Shown here in pieces: positions 8,791 through 17,916 of a stretch of 64,000 nucleotides of DNA. A program made the translations under genes and the position numbers. Location: assembly GCF_004354555.1 (NCBI RefSeq), contig NZ_PUFH01000005.1:496001-560000 (forward strand). The letters are read 5' to 3'. Below the pieces are notes generated by a model. It searched no databases and was not told where the DNA came from. It saw nothing but the letters and a program-made list of their open reading frames with translations. Within the stretch, counting starts at the first letter, position 1. Each line of letters opens with the position of its first letter. Source of the DNA: Leuconostoc citreum. GTDB lineage: Bacteria; Bacillota; Bacilli; Lactobacillales; Lactobacillaceae.

Positions 8791-11700
8791 TTAAAAATCA
8801 AACAAACTAAGCTGATTTTCATCAGGCATACCATCAAGGACCGAATTCTGTGATAAATAATCAATAATAGTTTGCGAAACTTTGCCTCGCTTTTTCAAAT
8901 CCTCTTTACTTAAAAACGGCTTTTCTTGTCGTGCCACAATAATCTGCTTTGCTACGTTTTCACCTAAACTGGGGACAGCTGAGAATGGTGGAATCAACGT
9001 ATCACCGTCAATCACCCACTCACTTGCTTCCGACCGATACAAATCAACCATGGAGAATTGAATGCCACGTTCTAAAGCTTCATTAGCCATTTCTAACACG
9101 GTTAGCAAATTTTTATCGCCGACCGTCGCATCATTGCCCAAAGCACGCAACCGCTTTAAAGCCTCTTTAGTTGCATTTTTTCCACGGCTCATCGCCACAA
9201 TATCAAATTGGTCGGCCCGCACAGAAAAATACGTAGCATAATATATTGTCGGGAAATAAACCTTAAAATAAGCAATACGAAGCGCCATCAAGACATATGC
9301 CGCCGCGTGTGCACGTGGGAACATATACTTAATTTTAAGCATTGATTGGATATACCACTCTGGAATTTTAGCCGCTCTTAATTGCGCCTGATATTCATCA
9401 GTAATGCCTTTACCTTTACGGACTTTTTCCATAACGTTAAAAGCATCCGCCGCTGGAAAGCCCCAGTTAATCAAATCGGTCATGATTTTGTCACGTGTTC
9501 CAATAACGGTACCGATCGTTGCAGTGCCATTTTCAATTAATTCGTTGGCGTTGCCTAACCAAACATCTGTGCCGTGCGATAGTCCAGAAATCTGTAGTAG
9601 CTCGGAATAAGTATGCGGCTGCGTTTCTTCCAACATACCACGGACGAAATTTGTGCCGAACTCTGGTAATCCTAATGTACCCGTTTTAGAAAATATTTGT
9701 TCAGGGTTAACCCCAAGCGCATCAGTCGACGTAAACAAGCTCAAAACGCCAGGGTCATTAACTGGTATGGATTGTGGATCAATACCAGACATATCTTTTA
9801 ACGTACGAACCATGGTAGGATCATCATGACCCAAAATATCCATTTTCAACAGGTTATCATGAATAGCATGATAATCCATGTGTGTGGTCTGCCACAATGA
9901 CTTTTGATCATCAGCTGGGTATTGTACTGGCGTAAAATCATACACATCATATTCACGCGGCACAATTAAAATACCGCCTGGATGTTGTCCTGTGGTCCGT
10001 TTTACCCCTGTAATACCTTGTGCTAATCGTTCTACCTCAGTACCACGATAATTTTTATCATGATCACGTTCAAAGCCTTTAACATACCCAAAAGCAGTTT
10101 TTTCTGCTACGGTAGCAATCGTTCCTGCACGGTAAACATTATGTTCACCAAACAATACTTTCATGTAATTATGTGCAATAGGTTGATAATCACCAGAAAA
10201 ATTCAAATCAATATCGGGCACTTTATCACCCTTGAACCCCATAAAAGTTTCAAATGGAATGTTTTGACCGTCACCAATTAGCATCTCCCCAGGGTGATTC
10301 GGGTCAGGCTTATCAGGTAAATCATAACCAGATTCATATATTTTGGGATCAGCTAACTCAAAATAATCACCATGTGCACTACGGTAGTGCGGTGCAAAAG
10401 GATTAACTTCAGTTATTCCTGACATTGTAGCGACAAAAGAAGAACCAACTGACCCACGCGAGCCTACTAAGTAGCCATCCTTGTTCGATTTTTCAACTAA
10501 TTTTTGTGCAATCATGTAGTGTGGCGCAAAGCCATTTCCAATAATCGCCTCTAATTCTTGATCAATTCGAGCCTGTATCACTTCTGGCAAAGGATCACCG
10601 TACCATCGTTTCGCATTTTCAAATGTGCGTCTAGTTAATTCGTCCCCAGCTGTCGGAATGTTTGGCGGATATGAACCACTTTTCAATGGTGTAATTGTTT
10701 CCAAGCAATTAGCAATTTTATGCGTGTTATCAATTACCAACTGGCGGGCTAAAGTATCACCCATAAAAGCAAAATCGTCCAAAAGTTGTTGTGTTGTTCG
10801 AAAATAATTCTCTGGTAGTGCCGTACGATTTTGCGGATTACCGGGCTGCGTGCCAATTAAAATTTGACGATAAATCCGGTCTTCAGGATTTGTGTACTTA
10901 ATATCACCAGTCACAACAACCGTTTTATCCAGCTCATCACCAATACTGACCATATCTTTTAATATTGATTGCAATTGTGACTCATTAGCAATCAAACCTG
11001 ATTCTATCATTGGTGCATAATTTGCGGTGGGTTGAATTTCAATAAAATCATAATACTTTGCTTTTTGTAAAGCAGCTACACGGCCCTTTTCAATCAGTGT
11101 CATAATCACATCGCCACTGGTGTCACCCGTACCAATCAATAAACCTTCACGCAACTGATTAAGCACGGATCTTGGAATACGTGGTACACGAGCAAAAAAC
11201 TCAATGTTTGATCGTGACACTAATTTATAAAGATTTTTTAGACCAACTGTATTCTGAACTAATAATGTGGCATGGACTGGGCGGCCATGTTTCCAGGCGT
11301 CTCCCTCTGTCATATGATCATTGAGTTGTTCATGGTCTGTTAAAGCATAGGTCGTATTAGCTTCCTTAATTAGTCGCCAAGCAATGTGTCCCGTTGTTTC
11401 CGAATCAAAAATTGCTCGATGCGCCTGCTCTAAGTTGATATTAAAACGTTTTGCAATCGTTCCTAAACGGTACGACTTATAATCTGGGTAAAGCCAGCGT
11501 GTAAATGGTAAAGTATCAATAATCGGGTTACTGATATCGGGCTGATTGTAGCGACTATAAGCCGCATTCATAAATCCAATATCAAATGTAACATTATGGC
11601 CGACTAAAATAGCATCCCCAACCCACGCTCTAAAGCGCGATACTATACTTTCTTCGGTGTCTGCATTAGCCACCATCGCATCAGTAATGGAGGTCAACTC

Positions 11701-13104
11701 AGTTGTAAAATCAGACAACGGAAATCCCGGATTGATATATTCTGAAAACTTGTCAATCACATTGCCCATCTGCATTTTGACAGCTGATAATTCAATAATT
11801 TTGTCCGTAACAGCAGATAATCCGGTGGTTTCTAAATCAAATGCGACATAAATTGTTTCTTTTCCTAAAAGAGGAACTGGCGCAAGGTTAAAGGCAATTG
11901 GCTCGCCATCTTCGACAAGATTAGCTTCCATGCCATAAATCATTTTCAAATCATTTTTTTTACCGGCCGCAACAGCTTCTGGAAAGCCTTGAACGTTTGC
12001 CGTATCAACCACACCTAAGGCCTCTTGCCCCCAATTTTTTGCTAACTTTGCCAGCGCACCATAATCGGTCACTGCATCCATAGCAGACATTGCCGTGTGG
12101 ACATGTAACTCAATGTGTTTAGTTTCACCTTGATACGACTCTGCACGATTAGCATGGTCTATCACCTGTAGATCATAAATATTAAGAACTAATTCACGAG
12201 CGTATGTATCCTCTTGCACATTACCAGATAAACGAACCCACATACCTGGCTTAATTTGATCAAAAACAGCTTCGTCATTCTCATTATTTGAGAATTTTTT
12301 TGCTGAAATCGAACTTGAATAATCAGTTATTTTAATCGTCATTAATTTGCGTCCGGAACGTAATTCACGCACTTCATTAGCAAAAATAAATCCTTCAACA
12401 ACCACGCGATTTTCTTCAGAATCGATTGTTTCTAGTCGCGTAATATCCGCGTCAGTGGCAATTTTACGGCCAAGCGTGAGTGCAACACCTTCAGCTGTCG
12501 TTTTCGGCTTCGCTTGTTCGCTAGCACGAATTGCCTTTTGTAAGTCTTCTTGTGCTTTCGCATGATGTTGGGCAACACTATCTTCAATTTGTTGTGCTAG
12601 TGCTTCATCTTGCTGAGGTGTTAAAGTAATTTCAGGAAATCCAAAAGTTTGATATGCTGCAACGATTGAATCGATAACATCTTGATTGAGCGCTTTAAAG
12701 AGTGATTCGGCACCAACTGCAACGGTATACTGCGTCTCATCTAGTAATGCCAAGCTTGTATTACTAGCCAATTGTTGCGCTGTCGTATGATTTAATTTTG
12801 AATCTGATAAAGCCAGATGCCAGTACTGATTCATCTGTATTTCATTAATACTGCGGTCAGTTGTTGTAATATCTAACTTAATCTGAGCAATGTTTGTAAA
12901 TGCCGTATGTAACTGTTGTCTAAATTGGACAAACACATTGGCTGGCAAAATAGCTGTTAATGCTATTTTAAACGTCCATAGTTTGTCTTGCTTAGACACA
13001 ATCACTTGCGTTAAACGACCATTTATAAAGTAGGATTGTAATTCATCTGACAAACCAATCTGTGTCATCAAATGCGTTAATTGTTCTTGTTGGGTTAATG
13101 CCAT
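8791..13104 (-). CDS. polC: DNA polymerase III alpha subunit, PolC type
   Basis: A 1437-residue replicative polymerase of low-GC Gram-positives. Domains in order: N-terminal region, OB fold near 230-330, PHP domain beginning ELHVHTAMSAMDAV near 330, an inserted DEDD 3'-5' exonuclease with FDLETTGLS near 422, then the polymerase core with PDIDLNFSGDYQ near 965 and a C-terminal helix-hairpin-helix region. Length and order are normal. ATG 13104 is preferred over 13116 because the intervening ATGAGGGGA provides the ribosome-binding site. It is last in the uppS-cdsA-rseP-proS-polC order typical of Firmicutes, but a hairpin separates it from proS, so part of its transcription may be independent. 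Confidence 0.96.
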   Translation of the reverse strand: MALTQQEQLTHLMTQIGLSDELQSYFINGRLTQVIVSKQDKLWTFKIALTAILPANVFVQFRQQLHTAFTNIAQIKLDITTTDRSINEIQMNQYWHLALSDSKLNHTTAQQLASNTSLALLDETQYTVAVGAESLFKALNQDVIDSIVAAYQTFGFPEITLTPQQDEALAQQIEDSVAQHHAKAQEDLQKAIRASEQAKPKTTAEGVALTLGRKIATDADITRLETIDSEENRVVVEGFIFANEVRELRSGRKLMTIKITDYSSSISAKKFSNNENDEAVFDQIKPGMWVRLSGNVQEDTYARELVLNIYDLQVIDHANRAESYQGETKHIELHVHTAMSAMDAVTDYGALAKLAKNWGQEALGVVDTANVQGFPEAVAAGKKNDLKMIYGMEANLVEDGEPIAFNLAPVPLLGKETIYVAFDLETTGLSAVTDKIIELSAVKMQMGNVIDKFSEYINPGFPLSDFTTELTSITDAMVANADTEESIVSRFRAWVGDAILVGHNVTFDIGFMNAAYSRYNQPDISNPIIDTLPFTRWLYPDYKSYRLGTIAKRFNINLEQAHRAIFDSETTGHIAWRLIKEANTTYALTDHEQLNDHMTEGDAWKHGRPVHATLLVQNTVGLKNLYKLVSRSNIEFFARVPRIPRSVLNQLREGLLIGTGDTSGDVIMTLIEKGRVAALQKAKYYDFIEIQPTANYAPMIESGLIANESQLQSILKDMVSIGDELDKTVVVTGDIKYTNPEDRIYRQILIGTQPGNPQNRTALPENYFRTTQQLLDDFAFMGDTLARQLVIDNTHKIANCLETITPLKSGSYPPNIPTAGDELTRRTFENAKRWYGDPLPEVIQARIDQELEAIIGNGFAPHYMIAQKLVEKSNKDGYLVGSRGSVGSSFVATMSGITEVNPFAPHYRSAHGDYFELADPKIYESGYDLPDKPDPNHPGEMLIGDGQNIPFETFMGFKGDKVPDIDLNFSGDYQPIAHNYMKVLFGEHNVYRAGTIATVAEKTAFGYVKGFERDHDKNYRGTEVERLAQGITGVKRTTGQHPGGILIVPREYDVYDFTPVQYPADDQKSLWQTTHMDYHAIHDNLLKMDILGHDDPTMVRTLKDMSGIDPQSIPVNDPGVLSLFTSTDALGVNPEQIFSKTGTLGLPEFGTNFVRGMLEETQPHTYSELLQISGLSHGTDVWLGNANELIENGTATIGTVIGTRDKIMTDLINWGFPAADAFNVMEKVRKGKGITDEYQAQLRAAKIPEWYIQSMLKIKYMFPRAHAAAYVLMALRIAYFKVYFPTIYYATYFSVRADQFDIVAMSRGKNATKEALKRLRALGNDATVGDKNLLTVLEMANEALERGIQFSMVDLYRSEASEWVIDGDTLIPPFSAVPSLGENVAKQIIVARQEKPFLSKEDLKKRGKVSQTIIDYLSQNSVLDGMPDENQLSLFDF

Positions 13105-13126
13105 AAATCCCCTCACTATTCTCGAG

Positions 13127-13149
13127 TAAAAAAGCCGATTATATCGGCT
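13127..13149 (-). terminator. Hairpin terminator between proS and polC
   Basis: On the minus strand AGCCGAT-ATA-ATCGGCT is followed by six T, between the proS stop and the polC start. It could cause partial termination within the operon. Confidence 0.7.
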
Positions 13150-13157
13150 AGTTTTAC

Positions 13158-14873
13158 TTACTTGTCACCATTCAATAATACTGAAACAGAATCAACCACT
13201 TCACTGACACGCATTTCAATATTCGTGTTGCTTGCACGCACCTTAACTTCAACAACATCTTCACTAGCTTTTTTACCAACTGTAATACGAATAGGCAATC
13301 CAATCAAATCGGCATCAGCAAATTTAACCCCTGCACGTTCTTTACGATCATCAATAAGTACTTCAAGCCCTTGCTTTGTCAGCAATTCTTCAAGCTGACT
13401 GGCAACGCGTGCTTGTTCGTCATCTTTTGTATTAACTGGTACGATATGAACATCAAAAGGTGCGACACTGGCTGGCCAAACCAAACCGTCATCATCAGCT
13501 TTTTGCTCAACAATGGCGCTCAATAGTCGTGACACACCAATTCCATATGATCCCATAATCATATCCACCTGTCGGCCATTTTCGTCAAGCACTTGTGCGC
13601 CCATGGCCTTAGAATATCGTGTTCCAAGCTTAAATATATGCCCTATTTCAATTCCCTTAGTAAACACTAAATGACCATGACCGTCAACAGCGACATCACC
13701 TTCTCGTGCCGTTCTGAAATCACCGATATTTTCTTCGGTTAGTTGAACGTCACGTTGCCAATTAATATTAAGATAATGCTTACCATCTTCATTAGCACCA
13801 GCTGCAAAATTCACTAAATCAGCTGCCCGTTCGTCAACCAATAATCGAACATTCTCAGGCAATTTAACTGGTCCCAATGAGCCAAAACTGGCACCAATCA
13901 ACGCTTTGACTTGTCCTTCTTCTGCTAGTTCTAACGTATCAGCCTGCAAGAAATTTTGAACCTTCACGTCATTAACTTCAAAATCGCCAGTTGTTACCAC
14001 TGCGACCAATTCACCATCTGCCATAAACATAATGGTTTTGGCTAGCTTTTCAGCCGGTACATCAAGTAATTGTGACAACTCTTCAATCGTTTTTTCATTG
14101 GGCGTATCAATTTTTTCAAGTGGCTCTGCTGAAAAAGTTGGCTTTTGACGCTCATAAAAATCTTTTGCCATTTCTAAATTAGCTGCATAATCAGTTGTAT
14201 CGGAGTAAGCAATAATATCTTCTCCGGCTGCAGCGGGTGCAGAAAATTCTTTAGAATCTGAACCACCCATTGCTCCTGCATCACCAACAATGGCACGATA
14301 ATTTAAACCAATACGATCAAAAACATTGGTATAAGCAGATTCCATATTACGAAAGGCTGTGTCTAATCCTGCTTGGTCAGCACTAAAAGAATAAGCGTCT
14401 TTCATAATAAATTCACGTGTACGTAACAAACCAAAACGAGGTCTATTTTCATCACGGAATTTTGGTTGAATTTGATAAACCACCAAAGGTAACTTTTTAT
14501 ATGACTTGATATCGTCAGCCATTAATTGTGTAAAAGTTTCTTCGTGAGTTGGTCCTAAAATAAAGTCACGATCTTGACGATTCTTAAATTTATAAAGATT
14601 AGGGCCATAAGTTGTATAACGACCGGATTTTTGCCATAACTCAGCTGGTAAAATTTCTGGTACTAACATCTCATTAGCATCAATACGATCCATTTCTTCA
14701 CGAATAATCTGCTCGATTTTATTAAGGACGCGCTTAGCCATAGGTAGGTATGAAAACGTGCCTGCTGATACTGGTCGGATAAATCCAGCCTTTAATAATA
14801 ATTGATGACTCTTAACTTCGGCATCTGCCGGCACTTCTCGTAAAGTTGGCATTAATAGTTTCGACTGTTTCAT
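13158..14873 (-). CDS. proS: Prolyl-tRNA synthetase
   Basis: A 571-residue class II aminoacyl-tRNA synthetase of the bacterial type. Visible: motif 1 around IIREEMDRIDANEMLVPE, motif 2 FRDENRPRFGLLRTREF (about 140-156), and an INS editing domain between motifs 2 and 3 (about 230-380, with KTIMFMADGELVAVV). Motif 3 follows with GSYGIGVSRLLSAIVEQ near 445-461, then a C-terminal anticodon-binding domain (DRKERAGVKFADADLIG). It charges tRNA-Pro and can clear mischarged Ala-tRNA-Pro through the INS domain. It lies 80 bp downstream of rseP on the same strand. Confidence 0.96.
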   Translation of the reverse strand: MKQSKLLMPTLREVPADAEVKSHQLLLKAGFIRPVSAGTFSYLPMAKRVLNKIEQIIREEMDRIDANEMLVPEILPAELWQKSGRYTTYGPNLYKFKNRQDRDFILGPTHEETFTQLMADDIKSYKKLPLVVYQIQPKFRDENRPRFGLLRTREFIMKDAYSFSADQAGLDTAFRNMESAYTNVFDRIGLNYRAIVGDAGAMGGSDSKEFSAPAAAGEDIIAYSDTTDYAANLEMAKDFYERQKPTFSAEPLEKIDTPNEKTIEELSQLLDVPAEKLAKTIMFMADGELVAVVTTGDFEVNDVKVQNFLQADTLELAEEGQVKALIGASFGSLGPVKLPENVRLLVDERAADLVNFAAGANEDGKHYLNINWQRDVQLTEENIGDFRTAREGDVAVDGHGHLVFTKGIEIGHIFKLGTRYSKAMGAQVLDENGRQVDMIMGSYGIGVSRLLSAIVEQKADDDGLVWPASVAPFDVHIVPVNTKDDEQARVASQLEELLTKQGLEVLIDDRKERAGVKFADADLIGLPIRITVGKKASEDVVEVKVRASNTNIEMRVSEVVDSVSVLLNGDK

Positions 14874-14953
14874 GGGTATCCTCGATTTTCTTTTTTAATT
14901 ATGTACGACGCGAAATGCGCCTGTTTTTTTGTTATAAAATAATAATTACTAAT

Positions 14954-16210
14954 TTACCGCAGTAAATCGTTAATTGTTACGGCTACCATTAAAGCAATCA
15001 TAAATACTGCACCAGCAATGGTTACGCCATTCTCAAATGATGCTGGTAATGGCCGACGGATAATCGCTTCAATTGCGTTTAAAACCAGTTTGCCACCATC
15101 TAGTGCTGGGATTGGAATCAAATTCATTATACCTAAATTAACTGATAACATGGCCATAAAAATCAAAATATTTAAGAAGCCTGTTTTGGCAACCGTTGAT
15201 GTCTGTTTCGCAATTGACACTGGCCCACCAAGCTTATTTAAGCTAAAACCACCCGTAAACAAATGTGATAAAGCGTACCATACACGTTGTACAACTGCAA
15301 TAGTTGATACTATACCGTACTTAACTCGTGCTCCAAAATCGGTATATGTTTTCGCAGTTATCCCAATGACTTTTTGCTGAGCATCTGAAGATTTTAAATC
15401 AATGGGTATCATATGTAGCGTCTTTAATTCACCGTGCCGTTTGACCACAACTGTCAAATTCTGCTGCTTAGTAGCTGAACCAATGATTGTAGACATTTGA
15501 AACCATGTCTTCACTTTGTGCTTGTCAATACTGACAATATCATCATTTGCTCGCATACCAGCTCGATCAGCTGGCATATTTGACTGAACATTGCCAACAA
15601 CTGTGTCATTTAAAGTGACACTTTGCTGTATAAATCCCAAACTAATGAAAATTCCCAACGCTAGTAAAAAGTTCATGACTGGTCCAGCAATATTAATTAA
15701 CGCACGTTTATAAACAGCTGCGCTCTGAACCCATGTGTCTTGTGGGGCAATTTGCACAGCCACCCCACTTTTTTCAAAAATAATAGCATCGTGCGCAACA
15801 TTAAATGTCCGTTTTTCAGTGCTATCCTGCAAAAATCCGGTTACTGTTAATTGATTGGTTAAATCAAAACTATCGACTTGAAAAGGTACTCCGGCAACCG
15901 CCTCATCAGCACGTGTATCAATTTTAATGACAACTTGATTGTCATTAAATTGCAGACGAATCCTTTGTCCAGCCTCCAAATCAGCTTCTTCATCCATACC
16001 TGCCATACGTACATAGCCACCGACTGGCAAAATACGTATGGTATACGTTGTATGATTGCGTCGCCAATTTAACAATTTTGGTCCCATACCAATGGCAAAT
16101 TCACGCACAAGGACCCCAGATTTCTTAGCCACTATAAAATGCCCAAATTCGTGCACAGTGACTAAAACACCAAAAATAAAAATGAATGCAATAACTGCGG
16201 TTAAACTCAT
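14954..16210 (-). CDS. rseP: RIP metalloprotease RseP (site-2 protease)
   Basis: A 418-residue intramembrane zinc protease. The HEFGH zinc motif is at residues 20-24 in the first membrane helix. A PDZ domain lies near 205-265 (GNVQSNMPADRAGMRANDDIVSID; key residues PADRAGM). The third zinc ligand is in NLIPIPALDGGKL near 367-379. It has four membrane segments. Roles in the family are regulated cleavage of anti-sigma factors and clearing of signal peptides. It starts 4 bp after the cdsA stop, so it is tightly coupled to the phospholipid and undecaprenyl genes. Confidence 0.94.
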   Translation of the reverse strand: MSLTAVIAFIFIFGVLVTVHEFGHFIVAKKSGVLVREFAIGMGPKLLNWRRNHTTYTIRILPVGGYVRMAGMDEEADLEAGQRIRLQFNDNQVVIKIDTRADEAVAGVPFQVDSFDLTNQLTVTGFLQDSTEKRTFNVAHDAIIFEKSGVAVQIAPQDTWVQSAAVYKRALINIAGPVMNFLLALGIFISLGFIQQSVTLNDTVVGNVQSNMPADRAGMRANDDIVSIDKHKVKTWFQMSTIIGSATKQQNLTVVVKRHGELKTLHMIPIDLKSSDAQQKVIGITAKTYTDFGARVKYGIVSTIAVVQRVWYALSHLFTGGFSLNKLGGPVSIAKQTSTVAKTGFLNILIFMAMLSVNLGIMNLIPIPALDGGKLVLNAIEAIIRRPLPASFENGVTIAGAVFMIALMVAVTINDLLR

Positions 16211-16214
16211 ATGA

Positions 16215-17009
16215 TTATCCTAACATGCCTAAAATAGACATCAGTGGCATAACAACTAGCATTGAATCAAAGCGGTCTAGTATACCACCATGACCTGGTA
16301 AGATATTTCCCGAATCTTTAACACCATAATGTCTTTTAAACCCTGATTCAATCAAATCACCAAGTTGTCCTGCAATAGAAAGCATAATTGTAAAGAATAA
16401 TAACTCTAAATAATGGTATTCAGGAAGCCAATGACACAATGCAAAAAGTGTTGGCACAACAATAACAGCTACTACACTCCCACCAATCGAGCCTTCCCAG
16501 GTTTTGTTAGGGCTAATCTTGGGTGCTAATTTATTTTTCCCAATCGCACGACCCACCATATATGCCCCAGAATCAGTAATCCAAACGATCAACATACCAA
16601 ACATCACTGTTGATAATCCTACCGTGTCGGCTTGATAGAAGTAGTGAAACCCTATCCCAACATACAGCATTGTGAGTACAAGTGCTCCAGCATCATCGAA
16701 ATTAAAGCGATTTTTGACAAATATCGTATTTAAGACCATCAAAAATGCCAAAATGTAGAAAACAATGTGCGAACTTCTAATCAGCGGCACTGTCTGCCAA
16801 AAACTATTCGGTAAAATAATTGCAACCACACCAATAAAACTAATGATTGCTTCTGCAGATACTAAAAATCGGTGCTTCATACGTAAAATTTCACTAACAC
16901 CAACGACACCCATAGCAATTGTCAATATTAACAAAGGCCAACTACCGATAATCAGTAGCGGTACAAAAATAATCAAAGCCACTACGGCTGTTATAACGCG
17001 TGTTCTCAT
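16215..17009 (-). CDS. cdsA: Phosphatidate cytidylyltransferase
   Basis: A 264-residue polytopic membrane enzyme that makes CDP-diacylglycerol from phosphatidic acid and CTP for phospholipid synthesis. About eight hydrophobic segments are seen. The CdsA signature occurs near the C-terminus: KISPNKTWEGSIGG (about 165-178), then GDLIESGFKRHYGVKDSG and LPGHGGILDRFDS. It starts 3 bp after the uppS stop. Confidence 0.94.
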   Translation of the reverse strand: MRTRVITAVVALIIFVPLLIIGSWPLLILTIAMGVVGVSEILRMKHRFLVSAEAIISFIGVVAIILPNSFWQTVPLIRSSHIVFYILAFLMVLNTIFVKNRFNFDDAGALVLTMLYVGIGFHYFYQADTVGLSTVMFGMLIVWITDSGAYMVGRAIGKNKLAPKISPNKTWEGSIGGSVVAVIVVPTLFALCHWLPEYHYLELLFFTIMLSIAGQLGDLIESGFKRHYGVKDSGNILPGHGGILDRFDSMLVVMPLMSILGMLG

Positions 17010-17012
17010 TTA

Positions 17013-17798
17013 TTAAGACTCACTTTCATACTTTTCAGTTACATTTAAGCCGCCAAAGCGACGATCACGTGCCGTAAAAGAAGCAATCGCTTCTACTAAG
17101 TCATCAGCAGTATAATCAGGCCATAACACATTGGTAAAATACAGTTCGGCATAAGCTGATTGATAAGGCATAAAATTGCTTAAACGTAACTCACCTGAGG
17201 TACGAATCATCAAATCCGGCGCTGCCAATTCACCCAGAGTTCCTGTTTGTAATGAATCTGCAAATAATTTGGCGTCAATATCTTCAGGCTTGATAAGGCC
17301 TTCAGCCACCATGGTCGCAATTTTCTTAGCTGTTGACACAATTTCAATTTGCCCACCGTAATTCAAGGCAAAATTTAAAATCATACCAGTGCCACCAGCC
17401 GTTTGGGCAATAGCACGATTTACTGCGCGTTGTGTTTCCGCGGGTAGTTGTGCAATATTCCCCATAACATTGACACGGATGTTATTTTTAATCAAATCCG
17501 GTACGAATTCGTTAAAAAAATCAATCGGTAACTTCATCAAAAAACTGACCTCGTCATTAGGACGAGACCAATTCTCTGTTGAAAATGCATATAATGTCAG
17601 AACCTTAACGCCTAAGTCACTCGCAGCTGTAGCGATTTTTTTGACAGTATTCATGCCAATTTTATGGCCTGCAACACGTGGCATTAAGCGTTTTTTGGCC
17701 CACCTGCCATTACCATCCATTATAATGGCAATATGGTTTGGGATTTTGAGTTGTCCATCGACAACCACCGTATTATTTTTACTTTTAAAAAGCGCCAA
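17013..17798 (-). CDS. uppS: Isoprenyl transferase, undecaprenyl diphosphate synthase
   Basis: About 261 residues from the proposed TTG at 17798. The enzyme extends farnesyl diphosphate to C55, the lipid carrier for cell wall synthesis. Visible: HIAIIMDGNGRWA (catalytic Asp, about 23-35), RVAGHKIGMNTVKKI, TLYAFSTENWSRP, MIRTSGELRLSNFMPYQSAY (key RTSGE...RLSNF) and the WPDY region. The TTG is chosen because AAGGAGG lies 8 bp upstream. The ATG at 17816 is followed by codons that are themselves this AAGGAGG, and no site precedes it. The open frame runs back to 17963 into the glmS terminus, but that part has no family similarity. Confidence 0.93.
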   Translation of the reverse strand: MALFKSKNNTVVVDGQLKIPNHIAIIMDGNGRWAKKRLMPRVAGHKIGMNTVKKIATAASDLGVKVLTLYAFSTENWSRPNDEVSFLMKLPIDFFNEFVPDLIKNNIRVNVMGNIAQLPAETQRAVNRAIAQTAGGTGMILNFALNYGGQIEIVSTAKKIATMVAEGLIKPEDIDAKLFADSLQTGTLGELAAPDLMIRTSGELRLSNFMPYQSAYAELYFTNVLWPDYTADDLVEAIASFTARDRRFGGLNVTEKYESES

Positions 17799-17872
17799 GA
17801 TTGGCCCCTCCTTCATATGCGTTTTTACGCAATGGTATCTACTTAATTTTACCAGATGTCTTGCCAACCTAC

Positions 17873-17904
17873 AAAAAAAACGTGATAAGAATTTTCTTAT
17901 CACG
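17873..17904 (-). terminator. Terminator after glmS
   Basis: A perfect 11-bp stem, CGTGATAAGAA/TTCTTATCACG, with a 2-nt spacer is followed on the minus strand by eight T. It lies 13 bp after the glmS stop and insulates glmS from uppS. Confidence 0.88.
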
Positions 17905-17916
17905 TGCATTAAAAAA